Part shown: piece by piece, positions 33,707 through 42,238 of the stretch
Position numbering within the stretch: the stretch's first letter is position 1
How the letters are laid out: the number at the start of each line of letters is the position of its first letter
From: Candidatus Bathyarchaeota archaeon
Lineage (GTDB): Archaea > Thermoproteota > Bathyarchaeia > Bathyarchaeales > SOJC01
Direction: 5' to 3'
NCBI GenBank assembly: GCA_020351305.1
Contig: CP070730.1
Coordinates: forward strand, 815,333-872,404
DNA length: 57,072 nt
Program-made: the position numbers and the translations under genes
Notes under the pieces: generated by a model
What the model saw: the letters and a program-made list of their open reading frames with translations, nothing else
Databases searched by the model: none
Told to the model about the DNA's origin: nothing

Positions 33707-35830
33707 TTATTCTTTCTCTTGGCTTGATCTGAGCCTGTGATGAATGAAAACAAATAAACCGACAATTGCTAGTGATAGTATTAGGGCTGCAGTCACGAAG
33801 TGGCTTGTTTCTGTTATGAAGCCACCAATGGACACGATTTCTGCTATTTTCAATGTGACGAGATTATGTGTTTCAACTGTTCTTGGTTCTTGGAAGTTGA
33901 GAGTAGTCGTTCTGTAGGGTCTTTGGTCTATATAGACAAAAATCCTATAATTGCCCCCAATTAGCCCCACGAATCTTGCAATGCCGTCTTCTCTGGTGTT
34001 TGAAGATGAAAGTGTTATACCCTCCCGTTCTAAAGTAATGTTCGCGTTAGGTATTCCCTGGCCAAAATAATCTAATACATTAATGTCGAGAGTGAGATTA
34101 TAGAGTTTGCAGTAGACTATGAAGTTTGTCGGGTGGGTCGAATTTATGAGTAGGGTGCTTGTTTTGTTCAGGAGCACCTCATCTTTGGAAACGTGCACTA
34201 TGTACTTTCCGAAAGTCAAATTGAAGGCAACTTCTCCACTTGGACCAGTGCTTTCTGTTCCTACTAAGCCACTTAATCCGATACCCCAATCATAAACATT
34301 CACCTGTGCGTTTTGTAATAGTGCCTTGTTTCTATCCAGGGCTTTTACGATGAGTTCAAGAGTTGGAGCTGTTGCGTTAAACCAGGTTGTAGAGGTTAGG
34401 TTTATGGTTGTTGTTTTGAATGGTTGGTTATAGCGGCCTGCTCTTATAGTGTAGTTGGTGTTAATGAAAAGATTTCGAAGTGTAGCTATGCCCGTTAAGT
34501 TGGTTTCAGTGGAGGTTAACTGTTTGATCGTTGTGTTTGTTCGGGTAGTGTAGGTGAAGTTTGCACTGACACTAGCAAAGGGGAGCATATTACCATCTGC
34601 GTCTTCCAACGCTACGTTGATGTTAGCAAGAGAGCAAGTGATGTTGATTGCTGAATTTCCAGTAAAGTTGCTAGCTAATCTTATTTCTGAAATTGTGCTT
34701 ACTTGTGAATTATTTAGGAATGCAGTGAAGGTGTAGTTTGTCGCTTCCAGGTAGAAGAATGTCAGTCCATCTTTGTTTGTGGTGTTTATGCTTACAATAG
34801 ATGTAAAGGTATCGTTAGCTTCCACAGTTATTCCTTTCACAGGTTCGTTGTCCAAATTAATCGCCTTAACCTCGCAGGTGAAGGATTTTGGGGTTATTAC
34901 AAAAGTTTGGTTTTCGGGCACAGGTTTTTCGGTTCCTAAGGGAGTAATTCGGGTTACATTCACTAGGTATACTCCCATACTGGCATTTGCGGGAATCATC
35001 CAGTTTGCATTGATTACCCCTCCAGATTCTGATGCGTTGATAGTCGAGGAAGTAAAAACGGCTTTTCCATTGTAGGCGATTGTTACTTGCATTATATCAG
35101 TTGGCAAAGTATAGTTCACTGCTTTAGTATTTACGACTTGAAACCGATGATATTCCAAAGCATCAGTAAGACCCACGGTGAAGGTTCCAAGGGTTTTATT
35201 TCCTGTTATGTTGAGAGTTATGTTGTAGGTGCCAACAAAGAATGTGTGTGGATCTGAATTAAAATCCTTAGGATATGTTTTGTTTATTTCGCCATAGCCA
35301 TCTGATCTTGTAGTTATATTGAATGTTGGGCAAGAATGATCCTTCTTAGCGGGGTTTACCACTGTGATGTTAGCAGATGAGACAGAGATTGGCTTTCCAC
35401 CTGTGATTATGGCTAGAATTGTGGCATTTTCACCTTCTTGATAATAAGGTTTGGCGGCTTTTACAATATACTCTGTCCTGACGATGAAGTTTAAGGCAGT
35501 GCTGGTAATGTTTGCTTCTATATCTCTCAAAGAAACTGTATGATCTCCCTCTGTGCTGTTGGGAACTAGAAATGAATCTTCAACAGTTGTTAATGTTGCG
35601 TTCCCCTCTTGAACAGGAAGCCCATCGAACAAAATTTCATACGCGCCATCCGTTGTATTAATTTGTCCAGTTAGCCTAACAAGGTCTCCGACACCTCCTG
35701 CGTATTCAGAAAGTAGGCTTATTGATACTTCAGCAGAAACATGCGGGATAGTCCAAGTTGTAAAGAATGTCAAGGTGAGTAGAATAATTAACAAAGCTCC
35801 AATCTGATTTACCCACTGTTTTTTATACAA
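33707..35830 (-). CDS. Large surface protein with repeated beta-sandwich domains
   Basis: The 707-aa protein has a signal peptide (IGALLIILLTLTFFTTW), many NxT/S sites and no enzymatic motif. Several Ig-like or carboxypeptidase-regulatory-like domains repeat: GKYIVHVSKDEVLLN, GIARFVGLIGGNYRIFVYID and similar 'A-F-L-NYT-I' segments. It ends in a transmembrane helix (HFVTAALILSLAIVGLFVF) and a short basic tail. It is exported and stays anchored, perhaps an S-layer-associated or adhesion protein. N-glycosylation sequons suit the nearby glycan genes. Confidence 0.75.
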   Translation of the reverse strand: MYKKQWVNQIGALLIILLTLTFFTTWTIPHVSAEVSISLLSEYAGGVGDLVRLTGQINTTDGAYEILFDGLPVQEGNATLTTVEDSFLVPNSTEGDHTVSLRDIEANITSTALNFIVRTEYIVKAAKPYYQEGENATILAIITGGKPISVSSANITVVNPAKKDHSCPTFNITTRSDGYGEINKTYPKDFNSDPHTFFVGTYNITLNITGNKTLGTFTVGLTDALEYHRFQVVNTKAVNYTLPTDIMQVTIAYNGKAVFTSSTINASESGGVINANWMIPANASMGVYLVNVTRITPLGTEKPVPENQTFVITPKSFTCEVKAINLDNEPVKGITVEANDTFTSIVSINTTNKDGLTFFYLEATNYTFTAFLNNSQVSTISEIRLASNFTGNSAINITCSLANINVALEDADGNMLPFASVSANFTYTTRTNTTIKQLTSTETNLTGIATLRNLFINTNYTIRAGRYNQPFKTTTINLTSTTWFNATAPTLELIVKALDRNKALLQNAQVNVYDWGIGLSGLVGTESTGPSGEVAFNLTFGKYIVHVSKDEVLLNKTSTLLINSTHPTNFIVYCKLYNLTLDINVLDYFGQGIPNANITLEREGITLSSSNTREDGIARFVGLIGGNYRIFVYIDQRPYRTTTLNFQEPRTVETHNLVTLKIAEIVSIGGFITETSHFVTAALILSLAIVGLFVFIHHRLRSSQEKE

Positions 35831-36124
35831 TTCATACCCTCATATTCTAATCATGCAGGGAAGTTTCACATTTCTTAGTAAAGGGACATTTTAAGCTTTA
35901 TCTCTTGTCACCATCCGATAATATTATAGTTTTCCTTTTTTACAAAATTTAAGTATATTAAGGGCTGGGGAAAGATTTTTCCTGAGTATCTTCCGTAGGC
36001 AGCAAATATCTGAAGTGCGAGAGCTTGCTATATTTGGATGATGCTGAATTAGGGTATCACCAACTATAAGACACACACTTATTAATGAGAGAAAACTTGA
36101 TTTTCCTGAAATTGAGGATCAGCT

Positions 36125-37090
36125 TTGCACACAATGGTTCCAGATGAACTCTTACAGCTTCTAAAAACGCAGAAATATCATATAGTTGGTCAACACTCAG
36201 CTGTCAAGCGTTGCCGATGGCTCTACAATACGTTGATCCACGACCGAACCTGCTACAAACAAAAATTCTATGGAATAAAAACTCATCAATGTATACAAAT
36301 GACACCAACACTCTTCAGTTGCACGATGCGCTGTCTATTTTGTTGGAGAGCTCAAACTGGTGACAAAGGACTGAAATGGGAAGAGACAGCTCAACCAGAT
36401 CATGACGAACCCGGAAGCATCGTGGAGAAATGCATAAACGCGCAAATGAGGCTTTTAAGCGGGTACAAAACAAATACAAAAGTCAACAGAGAAAAGTATA
36501 AAGAAGCACTGAACCCGAGACACGCAGCTATAAGCCTAACAGGAGAACCAACACTATATCCGCATCTCGGGGAATTGATCAAATCTTTCCACAAAAGAGG
36601 CTTCACAACATTCCTCGTGACCAATGGCACTATACCCAACGCACTATCTGAACTAGGCGAGGAACCCACTCAACTGTACATCTCAGCATGTGCTCCAGAT
36701 AAAGAAACATTTCACAAAACCTGCCGACCTCAAATCCCCAACGCTTGGGAAAAGTTAAAAGAGACTCTAGCTTTAATTCCAAGTTTTACTTGCCCAACCG
36801 TGATGCGCATAACAATCGTGCGGCACCTCAATCTTAAACACCCAAACCTATACGCTAGGTTAATAGCAGGAGCTAATCCTACTTATGTAGAGCCCAAAGC
36901 CTACATGCATGTGGGATTTTCAAGGCTGAGACTTGGATACATGAACATGCCATTGCATGAAGAAGTTCAACGCTTTGCCGATTCGTTGGCTGAGGAGACT
37001 GGTTACAAGAAGCTTCTTGAATCGAGAGAGAGCCGTGTAGTCTTATTAAGTAGACTGGAGAAACCAGCCAAACTAGAGAAGGCAATATAA
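36125..37090 (+). CDS. taw1: Wyosine synthase Taw1 (radical SAM)
   Basis: Taw1 condenses m1G37 with pyruvate-derived carbons to 4-demethylwyosine. The radical SAM cluster is CTMRCLFC (Cys66, 70, 73). The second cluster ligands are Cys30, 43 and 56, each 13 residues apart as in characterised Taw1. SLTGEPTLYPHLGELI and LFLVTNGT-like FLVTNGTIPNAL are also present. The open frame begins at TTG 36125; ATG 36134 is an alternative. A TATA-like CTATAAG at about 36064 lies upstream. Confidence 0.95.
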   Translation: MHTMVPDELLQLLKTQKYHIVGQHSAVKRCRWLYNTLIHDRTCYKQKFYGIKTHQCIQMTPTLFSCTMRCLFCWRAQTGDKGLKWEETAQPDHDEPGSIVEKCINAQMRLLSGYKTNTKVNREKYKEALNPRHAAISLTGEPTLYPHLGELIKSFHKRGFTTFLVTNGTIPNALSELGEEPTQLYISACAPDKETFHKTCRPQIPNAWEKLKETLALIPSFTCPTVMRITIVRHLNLKHPNLYARLIAGANPTYVEPKAYMHVGFSRLRLGYMNMPLHEEVQRFADSLAEETGYKKLLESRESRVVLLSRLEKPAKLEKAI

Positions 37091-37202
37091 AAACTTTTGA
37101 ATAAAGAAGGTAGACTAAAAATTTCTGTTTTAAGAAAGTAAGAAAAGCCTTTTAATACAACTTTTACGAATCACTTTGCAAGCGATTGTGGGGTATGCGC
37201 AC

Positions 37203-37841
37203 ATGTCGCTGAAAAAGATTCTAAGTAAAATTGAGAGGGAATTAAAAGAAAGAAAAGAAATCAAGGATGAACTCTATGACTCCATGCGGAAAGCAACGCG
37301 TCTTTCAAAACAAGCAATCTTCTCAATACATAAGGGACAGTTTGATGAAGCAAAAAAGTTACTGAAAAAGGCTAAAAGCCTTTTCGCTAAGCGTAATAAG
37401 ATCCTCCCAGTTCACAGAAAACTTGCCTATGCAGGCATTGTAGGCTCTGCATTTCAAGAGTATACGGAGGCAAGCATACTTCTTAAGTTGATAGAGGAAA
37501 ACAAAGTTGTTAGCCCTGAAGAAATCGACGTACCGTTAACTTCATATCTTCTTGGATTAGCAGACATTTTTGGAGAGCTCAGACGCAGAGCTTTAGACTC
37601 TCTGAAAACGGGAGATGTGAAGACCGCTGAAGAAAGTCTCGAAACAATGGAACTTGTTTTTCACGAGCTAATGGCTATGGATGAAGCTCTTCACTCTATT
37701 TCCGAACTAAGACGCAAATCTGACATTGCAAGGAGAATCATAGAAGCTACGCGTGGAGACGTTGCTATTGAAGTGCGCAGAAATTCACTGGAGCGCTCGA
37801 TTGAAAAACTTGAAAGGGCGATGAAGATGGAAAAAGAATAA
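37203..37841 (+). CDS. Translin-family protein
   Basis: The 212-aa all-helical protein matches the archaeal translin/Trax group: RKATRLSKQAIFSIHKGQF, EYTEASILLKLIEENK, then VPLTSYLLGLADIFGELRR and MELVFHELMAMDEAL. Eukaryotic relatives form an RNA/DNA-binding octamer (C3PO) that cuts RNA; archaeal versions do similar things on a single protein. ATG 37203 is chosen over TTG 37176. The next gene is endonuclease V, with an 11-nt gap. Confidence 0.85.
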   Translation: MSLKKILSKIERELKERKEIKDELYDSMRKATRLSKQAIFSIHKGQFDEAKKLLKKAKSLFAKRNKILPVHRKLAYAGIVGSAFQEYTEASILLKLIEENKVVSPEEIDVPLTSYLLGLADIFGELRRRALDSLKTGDVKTAEESLETMELVFHELMAMDEALHSISELRRKSDIARRIIEATRGDVAIEVRRNSLERSIEKLERAMKMEKE

Positions 37842-37851
37842 GGTCTCTGAT

Positions 37852-38541
37852 TTGTCTTTGCGAAGGCCCAAACGTAAGAAGATTCCACTATGGTTTTCTG
37901 TTAAAAAAGCTCACACTGCACAAATGAAAGCATCCAAACACATAATTCAACAAGATTTGCTTCCGGAAAATATTAGTTACGTAGCAGGAGTAGATGTATC
38001 TTATAAAAACAAGCTATCAATTGGAGTTGCTGCCGTATTAAATTATGACACGCTTTCTCTTGTAGAATCAAAGATAGCTCACGTTAAAATAAAACTTCCA
38101 TATATCCCCACGTTACTCTCTTTTCGGGAGATTCCGCCAGTGGTTGCAGCAATAAAGAAGCTGCATTTACAGCCAGACGCTTTTCTTGTTGATGGTCATG
38201 GAATAATGCATCCTTATAGACTTGGATTCGCTAGCCACTTAGGGCTGGTCCTTCGGAAACCGACTATCGGAGTTGCGAAAAGACCGTTGATAGGGAATGT
38301 CGGTTACTTTAACAAAGAGAGCTGGGCACCGATAACAGACAAAGGAGAAGTTATCGGATTAGCGTTAATAATTAAAAAAAGGGCAAACCCTCTCTACATC
38401 AGTATCGGACACCAAATTTCGCTGAAAAGAGCCATGGAAATTGTTAGGCACTGCACTCCCACCCATCGGATTCCTAAACCTATTCGCTTAGCCCATCATC
38501 TGGGCGCGCAGGAAAGACGGAAAGTTCAAAATAGTAATTAA
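37852..38541 (+). CDS. nfi: Endonuclease V
   Basis: Endonuclease V cuts near inosine in DNA and, in some organisms, RNA. The catalytic Asp is in YVAGVDVSYKN (residue about 48). FLVDGHGIMHPYRLGFASHLG (two parts) and TIGVAKRPLIGN are family marks, with the second metal Asp in LVDGHG. The start is TTG 37852 with AAGG about 8 nt ahead; a later ATG 37924 is too close to the first motif. It is co-oriented with translin and an HD hydrolase, suggesting a nucleic-acid processing operon. Confidence 0.92.
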   Translation: MSLRRPKRKKIPLWFSVKKAHTAQMKASKHIIQQDLLPENISYVAGVDVSYKNKLSIGVAAVLNYDTLSLVESKIAHVKIKLPYIPTLLSFREIPPVVAAIKKLHLQPDAFLVDGHGIMHPYRLGFASHLGLVLRKPTIGVAKRPLIGNVGYFNKESWAPITDKGEVIGLALIIKKRANPLYISIGHQISLKRAMEIVRHCTPTHRIPKPIRLAHHLGAQERRKVQNSN

Positions 38542-38568
38542 ACAAAGAGAGACAATGCGTGATTCATT

Positions 38569-39270
38569 TTGGACCCTCGCTTAAAACGAATCATAGATAA
38601 AATAAAGAACAAGAACATTCGAGAAGAGGTTGCTGAAATCGTTGAAAATCCCCAAATCGAAATTAGTGGGTTGATTTACAGTGGTTTACCTCTTGAAACG
38701 TCTCCTGCAAGCCTCACTCGGCACCACAGTTACCCAGGTGGCTTCATCGAGCACATTGTTTCCACTTCTGAGATCGCGTTAACGCTCTGTGATGTTGTGA
38801 AGAAGGTTTATAGTGGTGAAGTAAATCGAGACATTGTACTTGCTGGCGTCATGTTACATGATATTTTCAAACCACTAACCTACGAGGTGGAGAACGAGAG
38901 CTATTCAACTTCCCGTCTCGGGGAATATATAGACCACTTAACCCTCATAACTACCGAACTGATTCGAAGAGGTTTTCACTTAGATCTAGTTCACATAGTC
39001 TGTGCTCATCATGGCAGTCAAGTAGGTTTGATGTGGCCCAAAACTGTTGAAGCATTAATCTGCCACCTAGCAGACCAAACGGATTCTCAGCTGAACAACA
39101 AAGTGTTTCGTGCTGCAAAATATCTTTCACGAAGGGTTACAGGCGAGGAGTTGATCATTTCGAAGTCGAAGGAAGCCTTCGAAATCGTCCATTCGAAAGC
39201 AGTCGAAGGATGGAGAGGAGTAAGTAAGGCTTTAGAGGAAATCAAACGAAGAAGGCAGAGTGGCTTATAG
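38569..39270 (+). CDS. HD-domain phosphohydrolase/nuclease-like protein
   Basis: The 233-aa protein has the HD metal ligands in order: HHSYPGGFIEH, VMLHDIF (the HD pair), VCAHHGSQ, and ALICHLADQTDSQ. This resembles the archaeal relatives of 3'-exoribonuclease YhaM rather than a (p)ppGpp hydrolase, although I cannot decide the substrate. It begins at TTG 38569, 27 nt after endonuclease V. It may trim nucleic-acid ends made by its neighbours (inference). Confidence 0.78.
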   Translation: MDPRLKRIIDKIKNKNIREEVAEIVENPQIEISGLIYSGLPLETSPASLTRHHSYPGGFIEHIVSTSEIALTLCDVVKKVYSGEVNRDIVLAGVMLHDIFKPLTYEVENESYSTSRLGEYIDHLTLITTELIRRGFHLDLVHIVCAHHGSQVGLMWPKTVEALICHLADQTDSQLNNKVFRAAKYLSRRVTGEELIISKSKEAFEIVHSKAVEGWRGVSKALEEIKRRRQSGL

Positions 39271-39381
39271 TGAAATGCGCGCGCAAGTTTTCATGTCCAA
39301 TACGTGTGCGGATTTTTATCCATTTTTATTATCTTATTGAAAATTCCGCTTGCCTATTTTAATTCTTAAAAGAATATTCTA

Positions 39382-39936
39382 TTAACTGTTGTCGATCTTC
39401 AAGAGCTGCTTGCCATAATCATAACCTTTTCTGAATGCCGCAGCATTCAGTTCCTCAGTTCCTTTTGGGATGTTCTGTAAAATTGCCTCTTTCATAGCCT
39501 TTCGTGAGACTATGTTTGTTAAAGCAGCTAGCGCGCCTAGCATAATCACGTTGGCTACTATTGTTTTACCTAATTTTTGTGCAATTTTAGTTGCTGGGAT
39601 ATCATAGGTTTTTGCGTTTGTCGGATCAGATCTATCTCTAACCATGTCAGGATCGACGAGGATTGTTGTCCCATTTTTAACGGCACCCGCATATTTATGG
39701 TACGCTGCCTGAGACATTATTATCAATATATCTGGATCGTCTACTTTAGGAAAGTCAATCTGTGTGTCTGCTATGACTACTTCAGATTTGCAACTGCCCC
39801 CTCTTGACTCCGGTCCATAGGATTGAGTTTGAACGGCATTTTTATCACTGTAAATACAGGCTGCCATGGAGGTTATCAAGCCTGAACGAATTATACCTTG
39901 ACCTCCAAACCCTGCAAACCGAATTTCTGTCCTCAT
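39382..39936 (-). CDS. korC: 2-oxoacid:ferredoxin oxidoreductase gamma subunit (KorC)
   Basis: The 184-aa gamma subunit opens with IRFAGFGGQGIIRSGLITS, followed by TQSYGPESRGGSCKSEVVI and ILIIMSQAAYHKYAG. It helps CoA binding in the enzyme that oxidises 2-oxoacids with CoA to acyl-CoA, CO2 and reduced ferredoxin. Its start overlaps the korB stop by 4 nt. It is the last gene of the six-gene redox operon. Confidence 0.94.
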   Translation of the reverse strand: MRTEIRFAGFGGQGIIRSGLITSMAACIYSDKNAVQTQSYGPESRGGSCKSEVVIADTQIDFPKVDDPDILIIMSQAAYHKYAGAVKNGTTILVDPDMVRDRSDPTNAKTYDIPATKIAQKLGKTIVANVIMLGALAALTNIVSRKAMKEAILQNIPKGTEELNAAAFRKGYDYGKQLLKIDNS

Positions 39937-40790
39937 TTAGCCTTTTTCTCCTGAAAGCTCTCTTTCACTCTGGTTGTCATTTCTCTGAGCAACCTTCCAT
40001 AACTTGGCTTTTTAATATCAACGAACTCACCGATTATAATTTGACGTTTTGAAATTTCCGCATTTTCGGGAGTGCACCCATGTTGAGTTTGTGAAATCAA
40101 CTTGAACCATTTCATTACTTCTACAGCTGTTCCAAGTTTATTGTAGCGGTCGTAGATCTCTGGGCATGGAGATATAACTTCGACAAAAGAAAAGCCCTCT
40201 TTTCCTAGCGCCTTCTTTATTGAATCTGTTAATTTTCTCACTTGAAGCGTTGTCCATCGGGCAACATACACAGCACCAGACGCTGCAGCTAGGTGAACTA
40301 AATTGAATGGGTGCTCAATGCTGCCATAAGGAGTTGTTGTAGTCCATGATCCTAAAGGTGTAGTTGGACCATACTGGCCACCTGTCATTCCATAGTTAAA
40401 ATTATTAGCGCAAATGACCTTGATGTCCACGTTCCTGCGAGCTGCGTGGATAAAGTGGTTTCCGCCAATAGCAAAGAGATCGCCATCACCACTTATTACC
40501 ACAACCTCAAGTTCTGGATTTGCTAGCTTTACTCCTGTAGCAAAAGGTATAGCTCTGCCATGAGTTGTGTGGAAGGAGTCAACGTTAACATAGCCAGCTG
40601 CGCGACCGATGCAGCCGATTCCTGAAACTACAACAACTTTGTCCAAGTCCAGCTTAAGCTTGTCAAGAGCTTCAAAGAAGCTGTTTAGGAGAACACCATT
40701 ACCACACCCTTCGCACCAAATGTGTGGCATTCTTTCTTGTCTCAAGTACGCTGCTAAAGGGTGTCGCAACATCAAATCTGACTCTTTCAT
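39933..40790 (-). CDS. korB: 2-oxoacid:ferredoxin oxidoreductase beta subunit (KorB)
   Basis: The 285-aa thiamine-pyrophosphate subunit has IWCEGCGNGVLL and SGIGCIGRAAGYVNVDSFHT, the TPP motif SGDGDLFAIGGNHFIHAARR and NNFNYGMTGGQYGPTTPLG. These fit the 2-oxoglutarate/2-oxoacid group of the OFOR family. Substrate range is not decided by the sequence. Its start overlaps the korA stop by 4 nt. Confidence 0.95.
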   Translation of the reverse strand: MKESDLMLRHPLAAYLRQERMPHIWCEGCGNGVLLNSFFEALDKLKLDLDKVVVVSGIGCIGRAAGYVNVDSFHTTHGRAIPFATGVKLANPELEVVVISGDGDLFAIGGNHFIHAARRNVDIKVICANNFNYGMTGGQYGPTTPLGSWTTTTPYGSIEHPFNLVHLAAASGAVYVARWTTLQVRKLTDSIKKALGKEGFSFVEVISPCPEIYDRYNKLGTAVEVMKWFKLISQTQHGCTPENAEISKRQIIIGEFVDIKKPSYGRLLREMTTRVKESFQEKKAK

Positions 40791-41944
40791 TTTAAAACCT
40801 CTTCAATGGCACTCACAATTTCTGCAGGTCGATGAGGCTCTTCGCCAAGTTTTGAAAGGAGAAAAACTGGAGTTGTCTTCGCTGCTCTCTCAACTTCCCG
40901 AACTAGCTGCCCATAATTCATTTCAGGAACAATAATAGCTTTAACTTTACCTGCGATTTCAGCAACTAATTTTCCTGGAAAAGGCCAAATAGTAATTAGT
41001 CTAAGTAGCCCTGCTTTTATTTTCTTCTTTCGGGCTTTACGCACTGCACTCAAAGCAGCACGGGAAGTAATACCATAAGCAATGACTGCTACCTCCGCAT
41101 CTTCTAACGTTACTTCTTCAACTTTGATTATGTCTTCAGCATTCTTTCGAATTTTATCGCACAATCTTTTGACAAGCTTGTTCTGTTCCTCAACGCTTAC
41201 CGTTTGAGGTTTACCGTCTTCATCATGCGTTAGACCAGTAGCATGAAAGCGGTAACCTTCTCCAAAACAAGCCATAGGAGGAACGAGATTTTTAGCTGGC
41301 TTGAAAGGTTTATACTCTTTCGGTTGTGCTTTCGGCTTCTTCCGGTTAATTATGGTGATCTCTTCACGGGGTGGAATTTCGACTTTTTCCCACATGTGAC
41401 CAATTATTTCATCAGCTAGTAGCAAAACTGGAACGCGATAGGTTTCCGCTAAGTTAAAGCACTCTATTGTTAAATCAAACATTTCTTGGACAGATGAGGG
41501 AGCTATGGCAATTATTTCGTAGTCACCATGGGAACCCCATCTTGCTTGCATTACGTCTTGCTGCCCAGGCATAGTAGGTTGACCAGTACTTGGCCCGCCA
41601 CGCATTATATTTACAATAACTAGGGGGGCCTCTGTCATAACAGCTAAGCCGATATTTTCCTGCATCAGACTGAAACCTGGACCAGACGTTGCAGTCATAG
41701 CTTTTTTACCAGTGTAAGAGGCACCTATAACAGCAGCTATGGAACCGATTTCATCTTCCATTTGAATATAGACACCATCAACCTCAGGCAGTCGCCTTGC
41801 CATTCGCTCAGCGATTTCAGTGGCGGGTGTGATGGGATAACCACCAAAAAAACGGCATCCAGCTGCGATTGCCCCTTCAGCACAAGCTAGGTCACCACTC
41901 AAAAAGTGTTTTCCTGAAAGAGTTGTTTTATTCCTTTTCTCCAT
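40787..41944 (-). CDS. korA: 2-oxoacid:ferredoxin oxidoreductase alpha subunit (KorA)
   Basis: The alpha subunit has GDLACAEGAIAAGCRFFGGY followed by PITPATEIAERMARRLPEV, the pyruvate/oxoacid binding part, and QMEDEIGSIAAVIGASYTG. SGPGFSLMQENIGLAVMTEA and IMRGGPSTGQPTMPGQQDVM complete the family signature. The frame is open to 42040, but ATG 41944 (MEKRNKTTLSGKHFLSG) is the normal start, with AAGGAGG about 7 nt ahead. It overlaps korD by 17 nt. Confidence 0.95.
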   Translation of the reverse strand: MEKRNKTTLSGKHFLSGDLACAEGAIAAGCRFFGGYPITPATEIAERMARRLPEVDGVYIQMEDEIGSIAAVIGASYTGKKAMTATSGPGFSLMQENIGLAVMTEAPLVIVNIMRGGPSTGQPTMPGQQDVMQARWGSHGDYEIIAIAPSSVQEMFDLTIECFNLAETYRVPVLLLADEIIGHMWEKVEIPPREEITIINRKKPKAQPKEYKPFKPAKNLVPPMACFGEGYRFHATGLTHDEDGKPQTVSVEEQNKLVKRLCDKIRKNAEDIIKVEEVTLEDAEVAVIAYGITSRAALSAVRKARKKKIKAGLLRLITIWPFPGKLVAEIAGKVKAIIVPEMNYGQLVREVERAAKTTPVFLLSKLGEEPHRPAEIVSAIEEVLK

Positions 41945-42224
41945 CTTGATTATCCTCCTTATCTTTCTTTTCAATGGTAAAAATGGCAAACTCAGGGCAG
42001 ATAGCTGTACAGAAACTGCAGAGAGCGCATTCACTTTCATCTACTACTTCTGGTGGGAATGCTCCTCTTTTGTTAAGTTTATCCGATTTTTCTAATACTC
42101 TTTTTGGGCAGAATTCAATGCAGAAACCGCAACCTTTGCACAGGTCGCTTATTATGTGAATTTCTGGCTTAGGAAGCTTTATTTTTTCAGCGTCTAAAGG
42201 CTTTCTCCACAATTTTTGAGGCAC
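41928..42224 (-). CDS. korD: 2-oxoacid:ferredoxin oxidoreductase delta subunit (ferredoxin-like, KorD)
   Basis: The 98-aa protein has two [4Fe-4S] motifs: CKGCGFCIEFCPKRVLE and CALCSFCTAICPEFAIF. It passes electrons from the TPP site to external ferredoxin or to another protein. It lies 14 nt after the hdrA-mvhD gene and before korA. The placement between the Hdr part and the Kor part makes it a possible direct link. Confidence 0.94.
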   Translation of the reverse strand: MPQKLWRKPLDAEKIKLPKPEIHIISDLCKGCGFCIEFCPKRVLEKSDKLNKRGAFPPEVVDESECALCSFCTAICPEFAIFTIEKKDKEDNQDGEKE

Positions 42225-42238
42225 GATTAATTTCCCTC

